43,623 nucleotides of DNA, taken from the NCBI GenBank assembly GCA_963593905.1, contig CAVBBL010000023.1, forward strand, positions 1 to 43,623, given 5' to 3'. Both the position numbers and the translations under genes were made by a program. Position 1 is the first letter of the stretch. Each line of letters opens with the position of its first letter. Below are positions 8,020-15,954 of the stretch, piece after piece. The stretch is from CAG-791 sp963593905. Lineage in GTDB: Bacteria; Bacillota; Clostridia; Lachnospirales; Lachnospiraceae. The notes beneath the pieces are model-generated. The model ran no database searches. It saw only the letters and a program-made list of their open reading frames with translations, and was not told the origin of the DNA.

Positions 8020-8514
8020 ATGACAGATACCATGGATGAAAGAATTCTCTCTATTATCGAAAAGAACAGCCGCATTGACATGAAGGATCTCTCCATTCTG
8101 CTGGGCATGGAAGAGGTAGATGTCCTCAACGCGCTGCAGCGCATGGAGGAAAGCGGCGTGATCTGCGGCTACCACACCATGATTGACTGGGACAAGACAG
8201 ATGTAGAAAAGGTGACGGCTCTCATAGAGGTGCGTGTCACTCCCCAGCGTGGCCAGGGCTTTGACAAGGTAGCAGAGCGCATTTACAAATACCCGGAAGT
8301 AAATTCCGTTTATCTGATCTCCGGCGGCTATGACCTGATGGTCACTCTGGAGGGCAAGACCTTAAAACAAGTGTCCAGCTTCGTCACTGACAAGCTCTCC
8401 ACCCTGGATACGGTGATCAGCACCGCTACCCACTTTATCCTGAAAAAATACAAGGATCACGGCACCATCATGGAGAAGCAGTACGAAGACCAGCGTGAAC
8501 TCGTGACTCCGTAA
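8020..8514 (+). CDS. Lrp/AsnC-family transcriptional regulator
   Basis: 164 aa. The N-terminal AsnC-type helix-turn-helix (residues ~3-55: DERILSIIEKNSRIDMKDLSILLGM, NALQRMEESGVICGY) is followed by an RAM/ActR-type effector domain (~70-150: VTALIEVRVTPQRGQGFDKVAERI, VNSVYLISGGYDLMVTLEG). The start at 8020 has AAAGGA upstream; a second ATG four codons later is possible. It sits 47 bases before a class I aminotransferase, a common pairing in Firmicutes in which the regulator probably controls amino-acid metabolism in response to an amino acid. The repeated AT-rich 5' leader could be its own target. Effector not predictable. Confidence 0.92.
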   Translation: MTDTMDERILSIIEKNSRIDMKDLSILLGMEEVDVLNALQRMEESGVICGYHTMIDWDKTDVEKVTALIEVRVTPQRGQGFDKVAERIYKYPEVNSVYLISGGYDLMVTLEGKTLKQVSSFVTDKLSTLDTVISTATHFILKKYKDHGTIMEKQYEDQRELVTP

Positions 8515-8561
8515 TTCCAAACTGTTTCAGCCAATCTGTCTCAGAAAGGATACTATTTGCC

Positions 8562-9785
8562 ATGAGTACTGAAATGAATCAAACCACGTCAGGCACGGAT
8601 ACAGCTGCAAAACAGACAGCATCCAGTCCCATTGCACGCAAAACCGCCTCCTTAAAGCCCTCCGGCATCCGTAAATTTTTTGATATCGTCAGCGAGATGA
8701 CCGATGCCATCTCCCTGGGCGTGGGTGAGCCGGATTTTGATACGCCCTGGCATATCCGGGATGAGGGTATTTACTCCCTGGAAAAAGGACGAACCTTCTA
8801 TACCTCCAATGCAGGCTTAAAGGAATTAAAGCAGGAAATCTGCAGCTATATGAAGCGCACCCAGGATATCGACTATCATTATAATGACGAGGTGCTGGTG
8901 ACCGTCGGCGGCTCCGAGGCCATTGATCTGATGTTCCGCGCCCTGATCGATCCCGGGGATGAGGTACTGATCCCCCAGCCCAGCTACGTCTCCTATGAAC
9001 CCTGCGCCATCCTGGCCGATGCGGTGCCTGTAATCATCAACCTGAAAGAGGAAAATCTCTTCCGCCTGACTGCTCAGGAACTGGAAGATGCCATCACCCC
9101 TCGCAGCAAGATTCTGGTGCTTCCTTTCCCCAACAATCCTACCGGTGCCATCATGGAAAAAGAGGACTTGGAGGCCATTGCCGAGGTAATCCGGCGTCAT
9201 GATCTCTACGTTCTGTCCGATGAGATCTATGGGGAGCTGACCTATACCGATAAGCATATTTCCATCGCCTCTCTCCCCGGCATGAAGGAGCGCACCGTTC
9301 TGGTCAACGGCTTTTCCAAGGCCTATGCCATGACCGGCTGGCGTCTGGGCTACGCCTGCGGCCCTGCAGAGATCATCGGTCAGATGGTGAAGATTCATCA
9401 GTATGCCATCATGTGTGCTCCCACCACCAGCCAGTATGCCGCTGTGGAAGCCCTGAAAAACGGGGATGAGGATGTGCAGATGATGCGCCAGTCCTACAAC
9501 GAGCGCCGCCGCTTTGTGGTGCATGCTCTCCACGAGATGGGACTGCCCTGCTTCGAGCCTCTGGGCGCCTTTTACGTCTTCCCCTGCATTAAGGAATTCG
9601 GCTTATCCAGCGAGGAATTTGCCGAGCGTCTGCTGCGGGAGGAAAAGGTGGCCATCGTACCCGGCACCGCCTTCGGTGACTGCGGAGAGGGCTATCTGCG
9701 TATTTCCTATGCTTATTCCATTGAAAATCTGCGTATTGCCTTAGGACGTCTGGCTGACTTTGTCAGCAAGCTTCGAAAGGAATAA
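8562..9785 (+). CDS. PLP-dependent class I/II aminotransferase (PatA/AspB-like)
   Basis: 407 aa, fold-type I aminotransferase. Visible landmarks are SLGVGEPDFDTPWHI, YTSNAGLKELK, the phosphate/cofactor motif VTVGGSEAIDLMFRAL, PNNPTG with Asn191, SDEIYGELTY with Asp220, and the Schiff-base lysine in NGFSKAYAMTGWRLGY (Lys253). RISYAYSIENL near the C-terminus carries the arginine that binds the substrate carboxylate. Substrate is not decidable by eye; aspartate, aromatic or N-acetyl-diaminopimelate specificities all share this pattern. The gene directly follows the Lrp regulator and is very probably cotranscribed with it. The start at 8562 has AGAAAGGA upstream. The ~25 residues before the domain are Thr/Ala/Ser-rich and unusual. 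Confidence 0.92.
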   Translation: MSTEMNQTTSGTDTAAKQTASSPIARKTASLKPSGIRKFFDIVSEMTDAISLGVGEPDFDTPWHIRDEGIYSLEKGRTFYTSNAGLKELKQEICSYMKRTQDIDYHYNDEVLVTVGGSEAIDLMFRALIDPGDEVLIPQPSYVSYEPCAILADAVPVIINLKEENLFRLTAQELEDAITPRSKILVLPFPNNPTGAIMEKEDLEAIAEVIRRHDLYVLSDEIYGELTYTDKHISIASLPGMKERTVLVNGFSKAYAMTGWRLGYACGPAEIIGQMVKIHQYAIMCAPTTSQYAAVEALKNGDEDVQMMRQSYNERRRFVVHALHEMGLPCFEPLGAFYVFPCIKEFGLSSEEFAERLLREEKVAIVPGTAFGDCGEGYLRISYAYSIENLRIALGRLADFVSKLRKE

Positions 9786-9952
9786 GGCAGCTTCGCTGCT
9801 CAGAAATGAGGTTAGTGTGAAAAATCTGCTTGATAGCAGATTTTTCGCCCGTCAGGATGTGACGTAAACGTCACATCCTGATCTGATGGCAGACGAGAAT
9901 CTGAGATTCTCGTCGCCGCTTCGCAGCAGAGCTGCTCAGAAATGAGGTTATC
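9786..9952 (+). repeat. Double type B palindromic leader between the aminotransferase and trmL
   Basis: Five hairpins in 167 bases: GCAGCTTCGCTGC (first type B end with AGAAATGAGG), GAAAAATCTGC..GCAGATTTTTC, TCAGGATGTGACG..CGTCACATCCTGA, GACGAGAATCT..AGATTCTCGTC, and GCAGCAGAGCTGC. The last belongs to the second type B end, whose TCAGAAATGAGG forms the Shine-Dalgarno of trmL. It is thus a complete leader inserted behind an end module of another. Confidence 0.8.
9817..9867 (+). CDS. Leader ORF, 16 aa (MKNLLDSRFFARQDVT)
   Basis: GTG start five bases after the Shine-Dalgarno AAATGAGG of the first type B end module. The stop TAA lies inside the CGTAAACG hairpin loop. The N-terminus matches two other leader ORFs in this window: KSLLDSRLF at 39177 and KNMPDG at 20981, the latter with the same GAGGTTAGTGTGAAAAAT start context. 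The hairpin and the codons overlap, so conservation could come from RNA structure alone. Confidence 0.4.
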   Translation: MKNLLDSRFFARQDVT

Positions 9953-10453
9953 ATGCACATTGTTCTTCACGAGCCGGAGATTCCCAGCAATACCGGCAAC
10001 ATCGGTCGTACCTGCGTGGCTACCGGCACTTCCCTGCATCTCATCGAACCCCTTGGCTTTCTCCTGAATGAAAAAGCAGTCAAGCGGGCAGGCATGGATT
10101 ACTGGCAGCACCTGGATTTGCACCGTTACATCAATTACAAGGATTTTCAGGAGAAAAATCCCGGCGCCGTGGTCTGGTACGCCACTACCAAGGCCCATCA
10201 ATGTTACACCGATGTCACCTTCGGTCCGGACGATTACATCATGTTCGGCAAGGAGAGCGCCGGCATTCCGGAGGAAATTCTGGTGGAAAATGAGGCGCAC
10301 TGCATCCGTATTCCCATGAATCCCCAGATTCGTTCCCTGAACCTGTCCAATTCCGTGGCCATCGTCCTCTATGAAGCCCTGCGGCAGAACCAGTTCTCTG
10401 CCATGGAAAAGGAAGGGGAGCTGCATCGTCTTCACTGGAAGGAAAAGGTATAA
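9953..10453 (+). CDS. trmL: tRNA (cytidine/uridine-34-2'-O)-methyltransferase TrmL
   Basis: 166 aa SPOUT-class methyltransferase that 2'-O-methylates the wobble base of certain leucine tRNAs. Family landmarks are MHIVLHEPEIPSNTGNIGRT at the N-terminus, HLIEPLGF, the glycine-rich FGKESAGIPEEIL and, near the C-terminus, the knot motif IPMNPQIRSLNLSNSVAIVL. The length equals that of the minimal TrmL family, which lacks extra RNA-binding domains. The gene is separated from the aminotransferase by the double type B leader and ends before a bidirectional terminator at 10551-10598. Confidence 0.95.
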   Translation: MHIVLHEPEIPSNTGNIGRTCVATGTSLHLIEPLGFLLNEKAVKRAGMDYWQHLDLHRYINYKDFQEKNPGAVVWYATTKAHQCYTDVTFGPDDYIMFGKESAGIPEEILVENEAHCIRIPMNPQIRSLNLSNSVAIVLYEALRQNQFSAMEKEGELHRLHWKEKV

Positions 10454-10550
10454 AAATTTAAAACTAAAAAAATACTCGATAACCTTTCCTTCAAACTGCA
10501 AGGATGCTGAAAGTGTCATCATCATATAAGGAGTGTTATAGAACAAAAAG

Positions 10551-10598
10551 CGGCTGTCAGATACCTGTTTACCATAGAAGCAGGCGATCTGACAGCCG
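10551..10598. terminator. Bidirectional terminator between trmL and the sensor kinase gene
   Basis: A 12-bp perfect stem CGGCTGTCAGAT/ATCTGACAGCCG, with T-rich flanks on both sides (TTTGTTT on plus, CTTTTTG on minus), lies between convergent genes. Confidence 0.8.
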
Positions 10599-10618
10599 TT
10601 TGTTTAGTGCAATCACTA

Positions 10619-10725
10619 TGATTGCTGATTGACACTGATTGACGATGATTGATGCTGTTTGTTGCTGATTGGTGCTATTTGATGCAGATTGATGCTGATG
10701 GATGCTGATGGATGCTGATGGTGCC
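10619..10725. repeat. Short tandem array, ~10-11-base unit around GCTGATTGAT
   Basis: About ten degenerate units (GCTGATTGAC, GATGATTGAT, GCTGATGGAT and variants) lie between the terminator and the stop codon of the kinase gene. No coding sense seen. Confidence 0.75.
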
Positions 10726-10727
10726 AA

Positions 10728-12158
10728 TCAATCCTCCAATGCATCATTAATATCTGAGCGCTGCAGAGAGAAGATGAACTCACTTCCCACCCCCTCTGTG
10801 CTGATCAGATTGATATTTTCTCCGTGAGCTCTGATGATTTCCCGGACGATAGACAGGCCAAGTCCCGTCCCTTTCTTATCTTTTCCTCTGGATAAATCCG
10901 TCTTATAAAACCGATCCCAGATCAGTTTCTGGTCATCCTTGGGAATGCCGATGCCGCTGTCCTTCACAGAAACAAAAACCTTGCTGTGGCGCTCTGTGGT
11001 CTCAATCCGTATCACAGAATCATGGTGACTGAATTTGATGGCGTTATCCACCAGATTATACAATACCTGCTGAATTTTTCCACTGTCTGCATTGACGTAC
11101 AGCTCTTCTCCGGATAGGATCAGCTCAATAGCTATCCTCTTGGAGCGGCAGGTCTGCTCGAAGGAAGCTGCCACCGACCGCACCGTCCTGTTGATATCAA
11201 AGTCTGTCTTGTCCAGCATCATTCCCGGGGTATTCAGATTATTAAGCGTCAACAGACCATTGGTCAGCTTGATCAGTCTGTCCGTCTCATTCTGCAGAAT
11301 CAGCAGATATTTTCCATGCATTTCCGGCGGAATCGTGCCATCCAGCATGGCCTCCAGAAATCCCCGGATAGAGGTGAGCGGAGAGCGGAAATCATGGGAG
11401 ACATTGGCGATGAACTTTTTCTGGTCATCCTCCGATCTGGCGATCTCACTGGCCATATAATTCAGGGAGGCCGCCAGATATCCCATTTCATCCTCGCTCT
11501 CCACGCTGAACTGATAGTGCATATTGCCCGCCGCATACTGCTCCGTGGCTGCTGTAATCTTGCGCAGCGGTATATAGACGATCTCCGTAAAGAAAATCAG
11601 AATGATCAGGGAGAGCAAAAACAGCACCAACAACATGAGATAGGAAATGTTCAGAAGACTGTTGGCCGTCTCCGCTATCTTCTCCATGGACATGTGAATG
11701 ATCACATATCCTCTGGTCTTGTAATTACTGGTGATAGGCGCAAAAACGCTGAGCTTCTCCTCCTGAAAGTACCCGAAAAAATTCCCTTCTGTATAGAACT
11801 TTCCCCCTGTCACCGTGGGATCAAAGTTCTCTACATACACCACCTCTCCCGCTCCGCTCTCCTGCGCTGTATTTACCACCATACGCCCGGAAGGGTTAAT
11901 GATCCAGATGTCCGCATCCAGATAGGCTGACAGGGCAGTGAGCTGTTTGGTCACGGAATCCAGCGAGACCTCGGAATTATACAGGTCCGCCGCATAGGTA
12001 TTGGCAATCACCGTAGCCTCTGCATAGAGGTCGGAGGCCTCCTCGCGTTTACAGTGCTCCTGCAGCATACTGGAAACAAAAGTACTGACGATGATAAACC
12101 CGAACAGGCCAAAAAGCAGATAGGCCAGTATAAATTTAAGATACAATGTTTTTTTCAT
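10728..12158 (-). CDS. Sensor histidine kinase of a two-component system
   Basis: 476 aa from ATG 12158, just after the AATGGGG Shine-Dalgarno of a type C leader. Membrane helix 1 is near residues 6-30, an extracytoplasmic sensor region runs ~35-165, and helix 2 is ~170-196. A HAMP linker (PLRKITAATEQYAAGNMHYQF) follows. The HisKA box is FIANVSHDFRSPL with phospho-acceptor His255. The ATPase domain has NLVDNAIKFS, VKDSGIGIPKDD and GTGLGLSIVREI. The architecture resembles PhoR/ResE/WalK-like kinases without PAS. It follows its response regulator gene by 51 bases and both follow mutS2 on the same strand. The input signal is unknown; the external domain suggests an envelope or extracellular cue. 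Confidence 0.93.
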   Translation of the reverse strand: MKKTLYLKFILAYLLFGLFGFIIVSTFVSSMLQEHCKREEASDLYAEATVIANTYAADLYNSEVSLDSVTKQLTALSAYLDADIWIINPSGRMVVNTAQESGAGEVVYVENFDPTVTGGKFYTEGNFFGYFQEEKLSVFAPITSNYKTRGYVIIHMSMEKIAETANSLLNISYLMLLVLFLLSLIILIFFTEIVYIPLRKITAATEQYAAGNMHYQFSVESEDEMGYLAASLNYMASEIARSEDDQKKFIANVSHDFRSPLTSIRGFLEAMLDGTIPPEMHGKYLLILQNETDRLIKLTNGLLTLNNLNTPGMMLDKTDFDINRTVRSVAASFEQTCRSKRIAIELILSGEELYVNADSGKIQQVLYNLVDNAIKFSHHDSVIRIETTERHSKVFVSVKDSGIGIPKDDQKLIWDRFYKTDLSRGKDKKGTGLGLSIVREIIRAHGENINLISTEGVGSEFIFSLQRSDINDALED

Positions 12159-12200
12159 ACTAATCCCCATTCCGCAGGCGCTCTGCGCCGAAGGAATCAC
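12159..12200 (-). repeat. Type C leader end module before the sensor kinase
   Basis: Hairpin GGCGC-AGA-GCGCC is followed by TGCGGAATGGGGATTAGT and the start ATG. It is nearly identical to the copy before the Mrp gene (20802-20850). One frame reads FLRRRAPAEWGLV and stops at TGA overlapping the kinase start (ATGA). Confidence 0.75.
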
Positions 12201-12209
12201 TGTCTTTTA

Positions 12210-12914
12210 TCAAGGTGTCACCTTGAACTTATAGCCAATCCCCCAGATTGTGGCGATTTCCCAGTTGGCGTGGTCATTGATCTTTTCCCGGATTCGCTTG
12301 ATATGCACGTCTACGGTGCGGGTATCTCCGATATACTCATAGCCCCAGATCTGGTCGAGAAGCTGCTCTCTGGTAAAGACATGATTGGGGGAAGCCGCCA
12401 GGAAATACAAAAGCTCCAGTTCCTTCGGCGGCATATCCACCGCCTTTCCCATATAGATAACAGAGTAATTGGTCAGATTGATGGTCAGGTCCTGGTATTC
12501 CACGATCTTCTCCGCCGGCGCGCTCTCCCCACTCCCTGCGGGACGATAACGCCTAAGCACCGCCTTTACTCTCGCCACCAGTTCCTTGGAATCAAAGGGC
12601 TTTTCCATATAATCGTCAGCCCCCAGCTCCAGGCCAAGCACCTTATCAAAGATTTCTCCCTTTGCAGAGAGCATGATGATCGGCACCTGGGATTTCTGGC
12701 GCACCTCTCTGCAGACCTGATAGCCGTCGATTCCCGGCAGCATCAGATCCAGAAGGATCAGATTGGGCTGATAGGACTTTACTGCCTCCAGCGCAGATTC
12801 TCCATCCCCCACGATCAATGTGTCATAGCATTCCTTTGTCATATAGAGACTGATCAGCTCCGCGATATTATTATCATCATCTACGATCAGTATTTTCTGC
12901 TTTGCTGCCGTCAT
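12210..12914 (-). CDS. OmpR/PhoB-family response regulator
   Basis: 234 aa from ATG 12914, chosen because AAGGAGGAAACT directly precedes it. The receiver domain (residues ~7-120) has acidic pocket Asp12-13, phospho-acceptor Asp56 in LILLDLMLPGIDGYQ, and the conserved Lys in YMEKPFDSKELVARV. A short linker leads to a C-terminal winged helix (~135-232: LTINLTNYSVIYMGKAVDMP, KELELLYFLAASPNHVFTREQLLDQIWG, TRTVDVHIKRIREKI). It is a DNA-binding transcription factor paired with the kinase encoded next. Its gene follows mutS2 behind a short type A leader. Confidence 0.95.
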   Translation of the reverse strand: MTAAKQKILIVDDDNNIAELISLYMTKECYDTLIVGDGESALEAVKSYQPNLILLDLMLPGIDGYQVCREVRQKSQVPIIMLSAKGEIFDKVLGLELGADDYMEKPFDSKELVARVKAVLRRYRPAGSGESAPAEKIVEYQDLTINLTNYSVIYMGKAVDMPPKELELLYFLAASPNHVFTREQLLDQIWGYEYIGDTRTVDVHIKRIREKINDHANWEIATIWGIGYKFKVTP

Positions 12915-12985
12915 AGTTTCCTCCTTATGCCGCTTCACGGCATTCGCCTAAGCATTGATGACGTTTACAGCATCAGTGCTGTTTG
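12915..12985 (-). repeat. Shortened type A leader between mutS2 and the response regulator
   Basis: Hairpin ATGCCGCTTCACGGCAT (12927-12943) and the far hairpin GATGACGTTTACAGCATC (12957-12974) are present; the middle GGAGAATT hairpin is missing. Here AAGGAGG provides the Shine-Dalgarno. Confidence 0.65.
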
Positions 12986-13014
12986 TACTGTACTCATTGT
13001 ACAGGATATTCCTG

Positions 13015-15468
13015 TTATTCGCTGAGTGTGACGATTGTGACGCCGGCATCCCCCTCACCGAAATCGCCGGCCCGATAGGACTTGATCCACTTCTGTCTGC
13101 GCAGATATTCCTGCACGGCCTTTCGCAGCGCACCGGTTCCCTTTCCGTGTACCACTCGCACGCTGGTCAGATGGGACATACGGGCATCGTCCAGATATTT
13201 GTCCAGCTCGTTGATGGCCTCGTCCGTGGTCTTTCCGAGGAGATTGATCTCCGGAGAAATGGATCTGGCTCTGCCAAAATCCATCTGTCCGCTGCTTTTT
13301 CCAGATGCGCCCTGAAAAGCTCCCCGCAGACTGCTGCGGTTATTTTTCCTGCCTGTTCCCGCCGGCAGGGCATTGCCCATAGCATCCTCTTCGATAATCA
13401 CCAAATCGTCAATCGACGCCTGGGAGCGCATGATACCGCACTGTACGAAAAGCTTGCCGCTTCGATCCGGTTTGGAACTGACGGTGCCTGTCAGCCCCAT
13501 GGAAAGAATCTTTACCTTTGTGCCGGGAATCAGATCCTGGGGATTGATCTTCTTTTTTGCAGTCTGCTTTACTGTCTTCGGTGCCAGGGACTCACTGCGC
13601 TTTGAGATATGCTCACGCAGCTTGGTACGGGTCTTTTCCATGGACACATTGTCGCCGCCGGCTTTCCCCGCCTTTCGCAGATCGGAAATAGCCTGATCCG
13701 CCTCGTTCTTGGCCTCCTGCAGGATGTCTCTGGCCTGCTCATTGGCTGCTGCCAGAATCTTCTCCTTCTTTGCCTCCAGCTGATTTTCCCGGTCCTTCAG
13801 CATTTTCTGCTGCTGTTCCACCTGTTTGCGCAGCTGCTGCACTTCTTCTCTTTCCCGCTGGGCAGTTCGGCGTTGGATTTCCAGATCTGCCAGGAGATCC
13901 TCAAAATTCTGCGTTTCCTGACTGAGCTGTTCCTTTGCCGTCTCAATGATGTAATTGGGCAGTCCCAGTTTCTGGGAAATCGCAAAGGCATTACTCTTAC
14001 CCGGGATGCCCACCAATAGCCGGTAAGTGGGCTGCAGCGTCTCCACATTAAATTCACAGCTGGCATTCTCTACCCCCTCTGTGCGCATGGCAAAGACCTT
14101 CAGCTCACTGTAATGGGTGGTAGCCAAAGTGCGAATCTGTCTGGTATGGAAGAAATTAAGGATGGAGATAGCCAGTGCCGCACCTTCGGTAGGGTCCGTA
14201 CCTGCCCCCAGCTCATCAAACAGACAAAGGCATTCTCTGTCTGCCCGACGCAGGATATCCACGGTAGCCGTCATATGGGCGGAAAAAGTGGACAGATTCT
14301 GCTCAATGCTCTGCTCATCGCCAATGTCCGCATAGACCTCCCGGAATACAGACAGTTCACTTCGGTCTCCGGCAGGAATATGCAGCCCCGCCATACCCAT
14401 GAGCTCGAAAAGTCCCACCGTCTTCAGTGTGACCGTCTTACCGCCGGTATTAGGGCCGGTGATTACCACCATGTCATAGTCTTTTCCCATCTCGATGTCG
14501 ATGGGCACCACTTTCTTTTTATCGATCAGCGGATGTCTGCCCTGTCGGATGGATATGAAATGTTCCGTATTAAAAACAGGACGGACCGCATTCTGCTCCA
14601 TGGCCAGAGATGCTCTGGCAAAGATAAAATCCAGCTGTGTCATGTTCCTGGCATCATCCCGCAGTTCTGTCAGGTGCTCCCCTGCTGCCGCGGACAGCTC
14701 CGCCAATACCTTCTCGATCTCCTTCTGTTCCTCGATAAAAAGCTCCCGCAAGGCATTATTGAGCTCTACGACTGCTGCAGGTTCGATAAACAGCGTGGAG
14801 CCGGTCTGCGACTGGTCGTGCACCAATCCGGGAACCTGCGCCTTGTACTCTGCCTTCACCGGCAGACAATACCGGTTATCCCGCATGGTGATCACATTGT
14901 CCTGTAAATAGGAGGCACTGCTGCCGTTCACCATTCTGGTCAGCTGGGCATGGATCTTTTCATTGGCCTGCAAGATGCTGCGGCGCACCTTTTTGAGGGC
15001 GGGGCTGGCATCATCTGCCACTTCCTCCTCGGAGAGAATGCACCGGCGTATCTCCGAGGAAAGCTGGGTCAGGGGCGCCAGGCAGTCAAAGAGATCAAAA
15101 AGAGAATCCTCTTTTTGATCAGCATCCTCTACACCGGTCTTGTCATTTCGCCCATAAGCCCGGACTCTGGCCACATTTTCCAGAAATGAGGAAATGTGCA
15201 GCAGCTCCGAGGGTGTCAGCGAAGAGCCGATGGCCAGTGCCTTAAAGGCACTGCCAAAGTCCCGGTTGCTGCCAAAGGAAATGCTGCCTTTTCTAAACAG
15301 GAATCCCAGGGCATCCTCTGTCTGCTGCTGCATCCGCTCTATCTCCGGCAGGCTGGAGAGGGGCATCAGTTCCCTGCACAGGGCCTTTCCGGGTGCGGAG
15401 GTGGCGTGCTCTGTCAGCTGTTGTATGATTTTCTGATATTCTACGATTCGTAATACTTTCTCGTTCAT
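13015..15468 (-). CDS. mutS2: MutS2 (ATPase with C-terminal Smr domain)
   Basis: 817 aa, typical for the family. MutS2 acts on branched DNA or recombination and, in Bacillus, on collided ribosomes. The N-terminal clamp/lever region runs to ~residue 290. The MutS-type ATPase has Walker A GPNTGGKTVTLKT (338-350), ADIGDEQSIEQNLSTFSAHM and Walker B ECLCLFDELGAGTDPTEG. A long charged coiled coil follows (about 510-600, rich in Gln, Glu and Arg). A KOW-like segment (PGTKVKILSMGLTGTVSSKPDR) precedes the C-terminal Smr domain (~740-817: DEAINELDKYLDDA, VVHGKGTGALRKAVQEYL). The Smr LDLR-type motif reads INLLGKT here, so the Arg is replaced while HGKGTG is intact. ATG 15468 follows AAAGAGGTAATA. Confidence 0.96.
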   Translation of the reverse strand: MNEKVLRIVEYQKIIQQLTEHATSAPGKALCRELMPLSSLPEIERMQQQTEDALGFLFRKGSISFGSNRDFGSAFKALAIGSSLTPSELLHISSFLENVARVRAYGRNDKTGVEDADQKEDSLFDLFDCLAPLTQLSSEIRRCILSEEEVADDASPALKKVRRSILQANEKIHAQLTRMVNGSSASYLQDNVITMRDNRYCLPVKAEYKAQVPGLVHDQSQTGSTLFIEPAAVVELNNALRELFIEEQKEIEKVLAELSAAAGEHLTELRDDARNMTQLDFIFARASLAMEQNAVRPVFNTEHFISIRQGRHPLIDKKKVVPIDIEMGKDYDMVVITGPNTGGKTVTLKTVGLFELMGMAGLHIPAGDRSELSVFREVYADIGDEQSIEQNLSTFSAHMTATVDILRRADRECLCLFDELGAGTDPTEGAALAISILNFFHTRQIRTLATTHYSELKVFAMRTEGVENASCEFNVETLQPTYRLLVGIPGKSNAFAISQKLGLPNYIIETAKEQLSQETQNFEDLLADLEIQRRTAQREREEVQQLRKQVEQQQKMLKDRENQLEAKKEKILAAANEQARDILQEAKNEADQAISDLRKAGKAGGDNVSMEKTRTKLREHISKRSESLAPKTVKQTAKKKINPQDLIPGTKVKILSMGLTGTVSSKPDRSGKLFVQCGIMRSQASIDDLVIIEEDAMGNALPAGTGRKNNRSSLRGAFQGASGKSSGQMDFGRARSISPEINLLGKTTDEAINELDKYLDDARMSHLTSVRVVHGKGTGALRKAVQEYLRRQKWIKSYRAGDFGEGDAGVTIVTLSE

Positions 15469-15640
15469 TATTACCTCTTTACGCCGCAGTTTACTGCGGC
15501 AGCATGAGGAGAATTTCGCGCAGGCGAATTCTCCGATGTGATCTCGAATGGATGACGTTTACGGCATTCATTCGGTTTGAAAGGAATGCTATCGAGCATT
15601 TCTTTCAAACTCACCTCTTTATGCCGCATTGTTAAATTCG
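15469..15640 (-). repeat. Composite type A leader upstream of mutS2 (one complete copy, a long hairpin, and a second partial end)
   Basis: Read toward mutS2: a partial end module TGCGGCATAAAGAGGTGA (about 15611-15633); a 16-bp perfect hairpin GTTTGAAA..TTTCAAAC with loop CGAT/ATCG (15575-15610); the far hairpin around GCCGTAAACGTC; the middle hairpin GGAGAATTCGC..GCGAAATTCTCC; and the near hairpin GCCGCAG/CTGCGGC with AAAGAGG. The order repeats that of the double leader before the MATE gene. Confidence 0.8.
15471..15608 (-). CDS. Leader ORF, 45 aa, ending on the mutS2 start
   Basis: TTG start (GTG two codons earlier also possible) five bases after AAAGAGG of the partial upstream end module. 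The frame begins MKEMLDSIPFKPNECRKRH, continues with SENSPARNSPHAAAVNCGVK and stops at TAA two bases before the mutS2 ATG. The stop lies inside the mutS2 Shine-Dalgarno region, suggesting translational coupling. The same SENSPARNSP frame can be read in the other type A leaders. Real translation is unproven. Confidence 0.4.
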   Translation of the reverse strand: MKEMLDSIPFKPNECRKRHPFEITSENSPARNSPHAAAVNCGVKR

Positions 15641-15646
15641 TTATTC

Positions 15647-15655
15647 AGTATAACA
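15647..15655 (-). promoter_or_regulatory. Extended -10 promoter for mutS2
   Basis: TGT-TATACT on the minus strand (an extended -10, TGn plus hexamer) with no clear -35. Transcription would begin near 15640 and include the whole composite leader. Confidence 0.4.
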
Positions 15656-15706
15656 TAGAGCGATTGCTCTGCATCATCTTGATAGTAAATTAGGTGCCGC
15701 CCGGCC

Positions 15707-15954
15707 ATGCACCGGAGCGCGGCAGATGTCTCGCACCATGCACTTTGCACCGTTTTGCTATGGTTTGCCTCTCGCCTTCGGATGGCCGGCCCTTAACTCG
15801 CATCCCCGCCTGATGCGGGTCTGCTCAGACAGGCGGGCCTATCGGACGCGCTCTGAAAGCGCGTCCGATACCATCCTGCGGCTTCGATGCAAACCATGCA
15901 AAACTGGCGCGCAGTGCAAAGGATGCGAGCCATTCTGCCACGCCCCGGCGCATT
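15707..15954. repeat. ~250-bp imperfect palindrome (structured element or MITE-like)
   Basis: The outer arms GCACCGGAGCGCGGCAGATG (left) and the complement of CATTCTGCCACGCCCCGGCGC (right) match imperfectly. Inner arms also pair: CTTTGCAC, then GTTTTGC..ATGGTTTGC and GGATGG. The centre holds two strong hairpins, CCCGCCTG..CAGGCGGG (15804-15837) and ATCGGACGCGCT/AGCGCGTCCGAT (15841-15869). The small ORFs crossing it are a by-product of the repeat. It lies in a 750-base gap between the divergent mutS2 and amidase genes. Confidence 0.7.
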
